Source: CAVWUA01 sp963758025
Lineage (GTDB): Bacteria > Planctomycetota > Planctomycetia > Isosphaerales > Isosphaeraceae
NCBI GenBank assembly: GCA_963758025.1
Contig: CAVWUA010000001.1
Coordinates: forward strand, 124,001 to 188,000
Direction: 5' to 3'
DNA: 64,000 nt
The position numbers and the translations under genes are program-made. The notes beneath the pieces are model-generated. The model ran no database searches. It was not told the origin of the DNA and saw only the letters and a program-made list of their open reading frames with translations. Position 1 is the stretch's first letter, and every line of letters starts with the position of its first letter. This document shows, piece by piece, positions 42,978 through 54,921 of this stretch.

Positions 42978-43747
42978 ACCAGAGCCGGACGCCCCCTTGG
43001 CGGCGTCCACACGCCCCCGGCCCGGCTGGTCCTCCCTCCTCCGGGGTCGTGTCCAAGGAATGTCACTCCGGCCCCTCCGAGGCGCGCGACACCGCGCAAG
43101 GTCAGCATCACTCTCGGGGAGCGGTTTGGAGCCTCCCAGCGGTCCACGGGATGGTCCCCGGAGCGGATGAGATTGCCCGATCTTCTGGAATGAAAGGGAC
43201 TTCCGGCGAACGGCCCCCTGCCGAACGACGCCCGAAAAGGGCCGGCAAGGTCAGCATCACCTTCTCGCAGCGGGAATCGGGCGATAAAATTGACGCTTTG
43301 TCATTGGCATGAAACCACTTACATCGATTCCGTCTGTATTCGGAAACGGAAAAAAACGCGCCCTCGGTATCAACGACACGCGGGGGGGCCGATGGCGCGT
43401 CTCGGGAGTGTCACTGAGGTTCCTCCGCACGCTCACAAAGCGTCTCGTCTTGGTGGGGGGAGGACGGTCCATCGGCCGACTTCGCAAGCGTCCTGAGTCC
43501 CCCGGAAGGAACCGCCAGCGGCGGGGTGAATTCTCAAAGGACGCCCGTACGATCAGAAGAGCGACTAGACCCTTTCCCCAGGCCGCGCCGTGGTGTCTAA
43601 TCCTGTCATGTCACCGGTCGTTCGACCGGGAACTCGAGCCTTGCATCTTTCCAGCATGGTGGGAAGTCTCACTCGCGGCGCGTCTCCCGAGGGACACGCC
43701 GGGCGAGAGGCCCCCCTTTGCTGCCACCCTTTCACGGAGGCCACACC
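42978..43747. other. 770-base intergenic region before hppA with a direct repeat
   Basis: There is no convincing gene in this stretch. GCAAGGTCAGCATCAC occurs twice in direct orientation (43096-43111 and 43245-43260), 149 bases apart, each followed by a similar C/T-G-rich run. The latter part, 43280-43370, is lower in GC and may hold the hppA promoter. Short open frames here have biased composition and no ribosome binding sites. Confidence 0.45.
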
Positions 43748-46437
<2,690 letters not shown>

Positions 46438-46479
46438 GCGGGCGACAAATCGCTCATCAATCAGGCAGGTTCAAGCACA

Positions 46480-46514
46480 AACGGCCTCCCCGGAAAAATA
46501 CCGGGGAGGCCGTT
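46480..46514. terminator. Bidirectional terminator between hppA and the MocA-type gene
   Basis: AACGGCCTCCCCGG (46480-46493) and CCGGGGAGGCCGTT (46501-46514) form a perfect 14-bp stem with an AAAAATA loop. It lies between the stop of hppA and the stop of the converging gene. Confidence 0.85.
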
Positions 46515-46550
46515 CTCATTATGAAGAAGAGGTGAGGGAAGAACCCGCCT

Positions 46551-47860
46551 TTACAGTTCCCAGCCCTTGCGGTATTCCCGCTTGATGAACTGGTTGGCCG
46601 CGGGATCGTTCTTGACCGTCATGTTCTGGGCATCCCACTCGATCTTCTTCCCGGCGCGGAAGGCGACGATCCCCAGGAGCACCGTCTCGTTCAGGCCGCT
46701 GGCGTAATCGAAGTTCGACCCGGTCTCGCTGCCGGTCTTGCACGCCTCGATCCACTCGCGGTGATGGCCGGGGGAGCGCCGGAGGGTCGGCTCGGGGGCC
46801 TTGAAGTCCTGGAACCTGTCCTCGGGCAGGAGTTTGATGTTGTCGCCGTAGGGGTCGGTAATCCAGAGCGTGCCCTTCTCGCCCACGAGGATCGAGCCAT
46901 TGCCGCCGAGCGTCGCGCCGCCGACGAGGTCGGCCGGGGGCTTCTTTCCGCCGTCGTACCAGATCAGGGTCACCGGGGCTCGGTCGCCGCGCTGGGGGAA
47001 GGTGTACCGGATGATCTCCCACTTGGGGCCGGTCTCGGGCATGTGGGGCTCTCCCTCGGCCTCGATCGTGTCGGGGTCGCGCAGGTCGAGGCCCAGTAGG
47101 CGGGGTCGAGCACGTGGCAGGCCATGTCCCCGAGGGCGCCGGTGCCGAAGTCCCACCAGCCTCGCCAGTTGAACGGATGGTAGGCGGGGTTGTAAGGCCG
47201 CTCCGGGGCTGGTCCGAGCCAGAGGTTCCAGTGCAAGCGATTGGGAACCTCCGGTGTCTCCTTCGGCCGCTCGATCCCTTGCGGCCAGATCGGCCGGTCG
47301 GTCCAGGCGTGCACCTCCTTCACCGGGCCGATCGTCCCGGCGCGGATCAGTTCGACGACGCGGCGGGCTCCCTCGTTGGAGTGCCCCTGATTGCCCATCT
47401 GCGTGGCGACCTTCTTCTCCGCCGCGAGCTGTCGCAAAACCCGCGACTCATGGATCGAGTGGGTCAACGGCTTCTCGCAATAGACGTGCTTGCCTCGGTG
47501 CAGGGCCGCCGCCGCCGCGACGGCGTGGCAATGGTCCGGCGTGGCCACGACCACCGCGTCGATCTGCCCCTCGATCTCGTCGAGCATCTTGCGGAAGTCG
47601 TTAAATTTCTTGGCCCCGACGTACTTGTCCGCCGCCGTGCCGAGGTGCCCCTCGTCCACGTCGCAAAGCGCGACGATGTTCTCGCTCTGTACCCCTTCCA
47701 GATCGCCGGCGCCCCGGCCACCGACACCGATTCCCGCGATGTTCAGTTTCTCGTTCGCCTGCTTGCCCAGGACAGACGACCCGCTGCCCACGATCCAGAG
47801 GCCCGCGCCAAAGGCGGTCGAGCGCTTGAGAAATTCCCGACGAGTCGACGGATAGCTCAT
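46551..47860 (-). CDS. Gfo/Idh/MocA family oxidoreductase, Tat-exported (one frameshift)
   Basis: About 436 residues. The twin-Arg signal is STRREFLKRSTAFGAGLWIVG. The NAD(P)-binding fold contains IAGIGVGGRGAGD (GxGxxG) and the later block CEKPLTHSIHESR, where EKP is the family signature. The C-terminal domain includes WNLWLGPAPERPYNP. A missing C at about 47094 breaks the frame inside DPAYWALDLRDPDTIEAEG. Such proteins are very numerous in planctomycetes and act on sugars or their derivatives in the periplasm. Confidence 0.9.
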
Positions 47861-48024
47861 GAATATCCCCCTGCCCATGTTCGTGGACGGTCGAGTTCGC
47901 GATGTGATCAAGGATCGCATAGACGACGCCTGGAATCAACCAGTTCATGTCCATAACCACTCGACCAGACCATCTCCAGAGACAGGACTTCCGTCAATTC
48001 GGATCGACTGGCGATGCCTCTCGT

Positions 48025-48840
48025 TTAACGCAGGCGGAGCCGATTGAGGTCCTCTGCGGCAATCCGGGCCAGGCGGGTTTCGAGGATCGCCGGGGTGCAG
48101 GGCGCGGCGATGATCCGGCCGTTCAATTCCTCGGGACGTTGAGCGACCAGCCACGCGACCATCTCGGCGACGACCTCCGGCCCAACCTCCTTCCCCTCGG
48201 CGAACGCCTCGGTGAACCGGGGCAGCCAGCGACGGCCCTCGGCGCTCTGCAAGAGGTGCTCCATCAAGGCTGTCGGCACCAGACCCGGATTGACCGCGTA
48301 AACGGCCACGCCGTCACGGGCCAGCTCGCGACCGAGCGACTCCGCGAGCCTCGCCAGGGCCGCCTGCGCCGCTCCGTAGCCGGAGGCAAAGGCCATCTCG
48401 CCGTTGAAGCCGGGTCCAACCAGAATCGAGATCGAGGCCTGCTCCGATCGTCTCAGGTCGGCCAGACAGGCCCGGACCGCCCGCTGGGTGCCCCGGACAG
48501 ACGTTTCCAGATCCAGCCACCACGCGTCGGGATCGACCGCGCCCAACGGCCCGATCCCCTGGAGACGACCCGCCGCGCAGACCAGAGCATCCAGCCGTCC
48601 GGCCCAGTCGCGGAACCGTCCCACGGCCCGCTCCAGGGCGTCGGGATCGAGCACGTCAGCCACAAAGGGGCGAGCCTCGCCTCCGGCTTCCCGGATGGCT
48701 CGGGCCGTCGCTTCGACCTGGCTCTCGGTGCGGGCCAGCACGCCGACGGCCACACCCTTTTCCGCCAGATGCTTGGCGATGGCCCGGCCCAGCCCTCGGC
48801 CTCCCCCCGTGATCAAGGCCGCCTGTTCGGGTCGGTTCAT
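48025..48840 (-). CDS. SDR-family protein with altered catalytic Lys
   Basis: A 271-residue Rossmann-fold protein of the classical short-chain dehydrogenase type. The cofactor motif is TGGGRGLG (11-18), and CAAGRL replaces NAG. The catalytic YxxxK reads YGAAQ: Tyr155 is present but the Lys is Gln159. This suggests reduced or absent dehydrogenase activity or a different role. Frame intact; the start is at the ATG 48840. Confidence 0.85.
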   Translation of the reverse strand: MNRPEQAALITGGGRGLGRAIAKHLAEKGVAVGVLARTESQVEATARAIREAGGEARPFVADVLDPDALERAVGRFRDWAGRLDALVCAAGRLQGIGPLGAVDPDAWWLDLETSVRGTQRAVRACLADLRRSEQASISILVGPGFNGEMAFASGYGAAQAALARLAESLGRELARDGVAVYAVNPGLVPTALMEHLLQSAEGRRWLPRFTEAFAEGKEVGPEVVAEMVAWLVAQRPEELNGRIIAAPCTPAILETRLARIAAEDLNRLRLR

Positions 48841-49208
48841 GGGAGGATGCTCCCTTCCGCGTGTTGTGGCGTCGAGCTGGGCGTGGTGTTTGTCTCTGGA
48901 ATTGATTTAACGCTCCTGACCGCTCGCCGGCAAGTCCTGGCCGATCGCCGTATTCCCGACAACCCGAGCCGTAGGCGTGGACCGGATTTTCCGACCAGGG
49001 ACGAAGGCCAGTGGCCGAATCCGTCGATGTTCTCCATCCGTCTCTGCCGAAAAAGAACAGCGATACCCTCGAACAAGCCGGGGGGCCGGTGCGTCTAAGC
49101 CTGCCGGAGGACATGTCCAGGGGAGACTGTCCGACCCGTCAACGACCCGGGCCTCTAGCGGCCGCCACTCCCCCCGGCCGCGGCCCCGCCCAGAAAGGTT
49201 CCATCGCA
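48841..49208. other. Intergenic region between divergent genes
   Basis: About 370 bases separating the SDR gene and the secreted protein gene. No RNA gene, repeat or clear promoter boxes are seen. The frame upstream of 49209 stays open to 49011 but is Pro/Arg-rich and has no ribosome binding site, so I do not count it as coding. Confidence 0.4.
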
Positions 49209-50540
49209 ATGTTGAGGCGACACCCCTGCCTGGTCCGGGCCTTGTCGGCCACGGGCCTGCTCGCACTTTCGACTCTCGCCGGTCCCATCCGCGCGGACGA
49301 GCCCCTTGATCCCGTGCCGGGTGCCGAAGCCACGGCGCAAAATGTCGAGATTCTTCAGGCCGAGCGCGACGGAGACATCACACTAGACGTGCGCGGGCAC
49401 GGAGACGATCAGGTCCGCGTGACCGTCCATAACGTCTCGCCGCGACGGCTGAACGTCGTCCTTCCGCCGGGTCTGGTCGCGTCGGCGGCCTCGGCCCAGT
49501 TCGGCGGGTTCCAGAGCATGGGCCTGGGCACGCCGACGGCCCACCGGGACAGCTTCGGCGCGTTCCACGGCGACGATCACGCCGGCTTCCGCTCCGTGGC
49601 GGTCGAAGGCAAAGGGACCGGCCGCGCGATCACCGTCTCGACTGGTCAGACGGTCGAATTTGAGCTGCCGGCCGTCTGTCTGAACTTCGGTCTGCCCACC
49701 CCCACCCCCAAAAATCAGTTCCGCCTGATGGACGTGGACGACTACACGCCCGACGCACGTGCCCGCAAGGCGCTGCGTAGCCTGGCCACGATTGGCACGA
49801 GCCACGGCGTCGCCCAGGCCGTCGCCTGGAACGTCTTCAATGGGCTGAGTTTTCCGCAGATGGCCGTCAAGGCGGCCAAGTACATCAACATCCACGAGAT
49901 CGCCCTGGCCTCACGGTTCGTCGAGGTGCTCGACGCCTCCGGTTCGTCCGACCTGGTTGAATCGGTGTATCTGAACCAGGCGCGGCTGTTCGTCCGCGTG
50001 CGAGGCGAGGGACTGATGACCAAGGACGCCGCGCGGCTGGCCGGCGAGTTGGGGCAGTCCTCCCTGCTCGGCCTGCCGGTGCGGGTCGTCGATGAGGCAC
50101 CGTCGCCCGAGTCGTACAGTTCGGCCATGTTCCTCGACGTCGTCCTGACCGGGGGCAAGCCTGGCGAGACCCGGGGCCGGATCTTCGCTCGCTACCGGAC
50201 GCCAAACGGTCAGTGGGGCCATCTCGGCAACTTCTCCTTCGCGGAGGACCAGGCGGTTTCCGACCTGGACGGCGCGAACCTGAGCCGCACGGTTGGCCGG
50301 ACGGTCGCCTCGGCGCTGGTCAACGTGCGTCCCTTGCGGCGATCGACCGGCGCGACGGTCGTGCGGGTTGAGAACCGCATGCCCTTCTCGATCGCTCATC
50401 TGACCCTGCGGACGGATCTCTCCGACGACACCGGCTCGGTGCAGTTTGACGGTGTTGGCATCGGTCCCGGTCGGAGCACGACCGTGACGATCCCGGCGGC
50501 GAGCGCCATTGCCGAGCAGGTCGAGTTCAACGGCCTTTGA
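49209..50540 (+). CDS. Hypothetical secreted protein (443 aa)
   Basis: A 443-residue exported protein. The signal peptide is at residues 1-29 (LVRALSATGLLALSTLAGPIRA). No known domain is obvious. It shows VRVTVHNVSPRRLNVVLPPG and, near the end, VVRVENRMPFSIAHLTLRT with IGPGRSTTVTIPA, which look like two beta-sandwich domains flanking a helical middle (ARKALRSLATIGTSHGVAQA). It lacks a C-terminal anchor. AAAGG precedes the ATG. The family is unknown to me. Confidence 0.75.
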   Translation: MLRRHPCLVRALSATGLLALSTLAGPIRADEPLDPVPGAEATAQNVEILQAERDGDITLDVRGHGDDQVRVTVHNVSPRRLNVVLPPGLVASAASAQFGGFQSMGLGTPTAHRDSFGAFHGDDHAGFRSVAVEGKGTGRAITVSTGQTVEFELPAVCLNFGLPTPTPKNQFRLMDVDDYTPDARARKALRSLATIGTSHGVAQAVAWNVFNGLSFPQMAVKAAKYINIHEIALASRFVEVLDASGSSDLVESVYLNQARLFVRVRGEGLMTKDAARLAGELGQSSLLGLPVRVVDEAPSPESYSSAMFLDVVLTGGKPGETRGRIFARYRTPNGQWGHLGNFSFAEDQAVSDLDGANLSRTVGRTVASALVNVRPLRRSTGATVVRVENRMPFSIAHLTLRTDLSDDTGSVQFDGVGIGPGRSTTVTIPAASAIAEQVEFNGL

Positions 50541-50749
50541 AAATGTCCCGGATCTCTCGCCCGACTTCCGAATTCCGTTCGATGTCGGGCGGGAGACGTT
50601 TTTTCTCGGTGGAGCCCCTTCAAAGTTCCTTCCGCCGCTTGTCTCGACCAACCGTTTGTGGATACACTGAAGACGTTGGATCGTCGCCTATGTCGGGGAG
50701 TGCATCCGCTCTTCCCGGCTGTTCTGTTCTCGAATAGCGCCGGATCGGG

Positions 50750-51028
50750 ATGCCGCACAGACGCCAACGCTACGTGTTTCGAGGCCAGGTTCAGGGGGTT
50801 GGCTTTCGCGCCACGACCCGGCAGATTGCCCGGATCTTCGATGTCGTGGGTTACGTCCGGAACCTGGAGGATGGCCGGGTCGAGGTGGTGACCGAGGGGG
50901 AGTCCGAGGAAATTTCCTCGTTCATCGAGACGATCGGCCAGCAATTTAACGGCATGATCCGGGGCGTGGATCGGGAGGACGAGATTCCAACCGACGAGAC
51001 GTTCGAAGGCTTCACGATCCGCTACTGA
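50750..51028 (+). CDS. acyP: Acylphosphatase
   Basis: A 92-residue enzyme that hydrolyses acyl phosphates. The catalytic Arg is in QVQGVGFR (R20) and the catalytic Asn in YVRNLEDG (N38), followed by GRVEVVTEGE. The length is exactly that of the family. It lies 79 bases before the ABC-2 permease on the same strand. Confidence 0.95.
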   Translation: MPHRRQRYVFRGQVQGVGFRATTRQIARIFDVVGYVRNLEDGRVEVVTEGESEEISSFIETIGQQFNGMIRGVDREDEIPTDETFEGFTIRY

Positions 51029-51107
51029 TTGATTGATCGAGCAGTTTTGTCCGCGCGATCCACGGGAATCATCTCATCTCGTCTTCACGTACCGAGTGCC
51101 AAGGCCC

Positions 51108-51929
51108 ATGAAATCGCTTACCATCGCGCTGGCGACCGCCAAGGAGGCGATCCGTCAGCCCGCTTTCTTCGTCCTCGCATTCATTGCCGGAGCGTCCTTG
51201 ATTTGCACGATCTTCGTGCCGTACTTCACGTTCGGCGAAGACATCAAGATGTACAAGGACACGGGCCTGACGACGATCTCCTTCGCCGCGCTGCTCCTGG
51301 CGCTGTTGACAGCCAGTTCGTCGGTGGCCGAGGAGATCGAGGGGAAGACGGCGATCACGCTCCTGTCCAAGCCGATCAACCGTCGCCAGTTCATCATCGG
51401 GAAGTTCCTGGGGATCGAGCTGGGCGTCCTGGCCCTGTTCGCGCTGCTGGGCCTGTTGTTCGCCTTCGGGGTCTGGTACAAGACGGCCTACGACCTGCGC
51501 GAGGCGGCGGGGGTGGCCGACGACATCTGGAAGCGCACGGACCAGATCAAGCAGGTGTTGCCGGGATTGGTCCTGGGTTTTGGCGAAGTCACGGTCTTGA
51601 CGGCGATCAGCGTGGCGATCTCGACCCGTTTGCCCATGCTGGTCAACCTGGTTGTTTCGATCTCGATCTTCTTCCTCGGACACCTGACGCCGATCCTGGT
51701 GGAAGCCTCTCGTCAGGCGAGGGCCAACGAGCTGGTGCAGTTCATGGCCCGCCTGTTCGAATGGGCCTTGCCCGAACTGGAGTTCTTCAACGCCGGGCCG
51801 TCCATCTCCACCGGGGCGGTGATTCCCTGGTTTGACTATGTTTTGCCCGCGCTGGGGTATTGTGTGTTGTATAGTGGAGCGGCACTCTGCTTCGCGTTCT
51901 TGCTCTTTGAGAATCGTGACGTGGCGTGA
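51108..51929 (+). CDS. ABC-2 type permease-like membrane protein
   Basis: A 273-residue protein with about six membrane helices. The opening KSLTIALATAKEAIRQPAFF and the block SSSVAEEIEGKTAITLLSKPINRRQFIIGKF are typical of NatB/YhfK-type ABC-2 permeases. The ATP-binding subunit is not adjacent; the next gene is a different, fused ABC protein. The ATG at 51108 follows AAGGCC. Frame intact. Confidence 0.82.
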   Translation: MKSLTIALATAKEAIRQPAFFVLAFIAGASLICTIFVPYFTFGEDIKMYKDTGLTTISFAALLLALLTASSSVAEEIEGKTAITLLSKPINRRQFIIGKFLGIELGVLALFALLGLLFAFGVWYKTAYDLREAAGVADDIWKRTDQIKQVLPGLVLGFGEVTVLTAISVAISTRLPMLVNLVVSISIFFLGHLTPILVEASRQARANELVQFMARLFEWALPELEFFNAGPSISTGAVIPWFDYVLPALGYCVLYSGAALCFAFLLFENRDVA

Positions 51930-52088
51930 GCCGGGATCACCGAATCCAAGGTGTGCCGCCGGTTTCTGGGAAAACGAGACTGGTGGCCGTTCCGCGCGAG
52001 AGGGATCGAGCGGGGTGTTACGACCGGCGCCGGAAAGGGAACGGACCCGGATACCCCCGGCGCGTGACTGACCCGCGGAACCTGACGC

Positions 52089-54079
52089 ATGCATCCGGCC
52101 GTCCTCTCTTACCAACGTGCGCAACGGTTGCTGAACGAGCGACGGGGCTCGGTCTGGGCCATCCATCTACTCGGTGCCCTCGATGCGCTCTTGATCCTGG
52201 CCTTGATCGTCGTGGCCGGGTTACTCCTGTCGTTGATCGCCACCCGAGGTTTAGCCTACCTCAGTCCCTCTCAGGCGAAGGCCGCGCCGGGCTGGCTGCT
52301 CGGTCAGTTACCCAACGAGATTCATGAGGGACAGACAGTCCACGATACGGGCCTGTATCCGATCGTGGCGCATAACCAATCTCCCCCGAGCCCCTGGCCA
52401 CACCGCCAGGCTGCTCGCTTTCTGGGTCGGATGCTCAACGGGTTTGCCCCACTTCGATCGAACCTGCGTGCCCTGTCCACCTTGCTGGCGCTCGGCGTGG
52501 GGTTGCTCCTGGTCCTGACCCTGGTGCGCCAGCGCGTCGGGGAATGGCGATCAAAGCGGCGACCGCGGTCTCAGGCCAATTTCGGCACCAGATCCACCGT
52601 CAGGTCTATCGACTCGGCCAGTCGTCTCTGCCGACGGAAGGGAGCGTTCCCGCGGTCAACCTGTTCACTCGCGATGTGAACGACGTCCGCGACGGCCTCC
52701 TCGCCGACCTCGACGGGAAGATTCACCTGCCGGTTCTGGCTGCGGGCTTTCTCCTGCTCGCGCTCTTCCTTTCGCTGAAACTGACGGTGTTTCTCGGCTC
52801 GATGGCCGGCCTCTGCTGGTTCCTGACGCGTCCGATGAACCGTTCGGCGCGTCTGGAGGCCGATGCCTCCGCACGCGACTCCGCCGTGCAACTCTGCCTG
52901 CTGCATGAGGATCTCGGCATGATCCGTACGGTGCGGGTTTACGGCATCGAAGGCGTGGACAAGGACCGTTTCGACGAGCATCTTGAGCGATTCCAGCAAG
53001 CCGATGCCCGTCGTCTCCGTACCGAAAACGCCGACAGCCCGACCACACTCTTGCTCTATGGCGCGGCGGCCACGCTGGCGATCGGCTTGCTCGGCTATAT
53101 CTCCCTGCGGAGCGAGACGGGATGGATCTCCATCAGCGCGACGGTGGTGCTCCTCGCCTGCTTGATCGGATTAGTCCCGCTGTCGAGAGCCTGGCTGGCT
53201 CGTCGCCGCGCCTTGCGACAGTCGGGACGAGCGGCGACGGCGGTCTTCGACTATCTGGAGCAGAAACCCGAGATTCTCCAGAACGTCGGCGCGAAATTTC
53301 TCGCGCCTCTTCGGGAGCGGATCACGTTTGAGAATGTGACTCTCGAATCGTCTTCAGGAAAAACCCTGCTGAGCGGCGTGTCGGCTGAGATACCCGCCGG
53401 AACACGAACAGCGATCGTCGGCCTGGACGAAGCGTCGAAGCAGGCGATGGCGTGCCTGATTCCCCGACTGATCGATCCGAAGATTGGCCGGGTCCGCATG
53501 GATGGTATCGACCTGCGCGAAATCACGCTCGAATCCCTGCGGGCGCAGGTCGCTACCGTCCTTCAGGCCGACCTGATCTTCAGCGATTCAGTCCTGGTCA
53601 ACATCGGCCTGGGCGACCCCAGTTATTCTCTGCCCCGGATCATCGAGGCGGCCAAAATCGCTCACGCGCATCATTTCATCCAGGACCTTCCCGACGGTTA
53701 TGAGACGGTCATCGGACCTCTCGGCCACTATCTCTCGCCCGACGAGCAGTACCGGATCGCCCTGGCCCGCGCTTTCCTTCACGACCCCTCGATCGTCGTG
53801 ATCGAGGAGCCGACCATCGCGATGGACGAAGACACCAAGCATGTGGTCGATGATACGATCGACCGTCTTGCTCCAGGACGAACCCTGATCTTCCTCCCGC
53901 ACCGTCTCTCGACGATCCGCAAGTGCGATCAGGTGATCGTCCTGAATAACAACCGCGTTGAGGAGGCCGGCCCGCACCGCGAGATTCACAAGCACAACAA
54001 GCTGTACCGGCACATCCAGTACATGGAATTCAACCAGTTCGCCACCGGTGAGATCGAGGCCGGCCAGCTCGGCGGATAA
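52089..54079 (+). CDS. ABC exporter-like fused protein with degenerate ATPase (one frameshift)
   Basis: About 662 residues. The membrane domain has two halves joined across a missing G at about 52559: LLGALDALLILALIVVAGLLL and then AYRLGQSSLPTEGS-like coupling-helix residues (seen as YRLGQSSLPTEGSVPAVN). The C-terminal ABC domain starts ITFENVTLESSSGKTLLSGV. The Walker A reads GLDEASKQ instead of GxxGxGK(S/T), the signature LSPDEQYRIALARAF lacks GGQ, and Walker B reads VVIEEPT. The H-loop PHRLSTI is kept. The domain fold is preserved, but ATP hydrolysis may be impaired or specialised. It follows the ABC-2 permease gene by 159 bases. Confidence 0.85.
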
Positions 54080-54086
54080 GCTCCGA

Positions 54087-54815
54087 TCAGAAGAAATCAT
54101 CCACCGCTGGCGTGATGACCAGTTCGGGCACGGTCGTCCGCGCGGGAAGTTCGGCGAGAAACCGGACGGCGGCTGCGATGTCCGCGGGCTGGACGATCGC
54201 CTGCCGACGCTCTTCCGGCACGGGAACGGGGCGGCGGTCAAGGATCGGCGTGTTCACCTCGCCGGGATAGATCACTGAGGACTTGATTCCCCGCAGTCGC
54301 TCCTCTCGGCCAATGCAAAGGCCCAGGGCGGACTGGCCGAATTTTGAGGCCGTGTAGCCGGTCCCGCCGAGGACGCTGGCCCGCATCCCCGAGATTGATG
54401 AAACCTGGATCACCAGGCCGTGGCCGCGTTCGCGCATCGACGGCAGAACGAAGTGGACCAGATTGTACGCGCCGGTCAGGTTCGTGGCGATCATGCGGTC
54501 CCAGTCGGCCGGGTCGAGCACGTCGAGGCTTCGCCGGGCGACATTGATCCCCGCGTTGCAGACGAGGATGTCGATGCCTCCGAAATCGGCGAGCACGCCC
54601 GCCACGTCCTTCTCGACCTGGTCACGATCGGCCACGTCGCACGGCACCACGAGGGCCTTGGCACCCGCCTCTCCCATGAGCGACCTGGTCTCCTCCAGCG
54701 GCTCCCGGCGCCTGCCGAACAGAGCGACGCGGAGGCCGGCCTTGCCCAGCTCGACGGCGATAGCCTGCCCCATGCCACTGCCGGCCCCGGTAACTAACGC
54801 AGTCTGATGTTCCAT
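54087..54815 (-). CDS. SDR-family oxidoreductase
   Basis: A 242-residue classical short-chain dehydrogenase/reductase. The cofactor motif is TGAGSGMG (9-16), NAGI is at 87-90, Ser is in IQVSSISGM and the catalytic YTASK is at 154-158 (Y154, K158), so all catalytic residues are present, unlike the other SDR in the window. ATG 54815 gives the normal length. It is convergent with the ABC gene, with a 7-base gap. Confidence 0.9.
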   Translation of the reverse strand: MEHQTALVTGAGSGMGQAIAVELGKAGLRVALFGRRREPLEETRSLMGEAGAKALVVPCDVADRDQVEKDVAGVLADFGGIDILVCNAGINVARRSLDVLDPADWDRMIATNLTGAYNLVHFVLPSMRERGHGLVIQVSSISGMRASVLGGTGYTASKFGQSALGLCIGREERLRGIKSSVIYPGEVNTPILDRRPVPVPEERRQAIVQPADIAAAVRFLAELPARTTVPELVITPAVDDFF

Positions 54816-54846
54816 CGCGGTGCGCTCCTCGCGTTGTGATGGCAAA

Positions 54847-54884
54847 GGCCCCAGAGCCAGGCCGACAGGGCGAGGCTCGGGGCC
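54847..54884 (-). terminator. Hairpin after the subtilase gene
   Basis: On the minus strand GGCCCCGAGCC (54884-54874) pairs with GGCTCTGGGGCC (54858-54847) with one bulged base, followed by TTTGCC. It lies just past the stop of the subtilase gene and before the SDR gene. Confidence 0.5.
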
Positions 54885-54921
54885 GTTTGCGATCGTGGAT
54901 CGGTTGTCGGATATCGCGATC

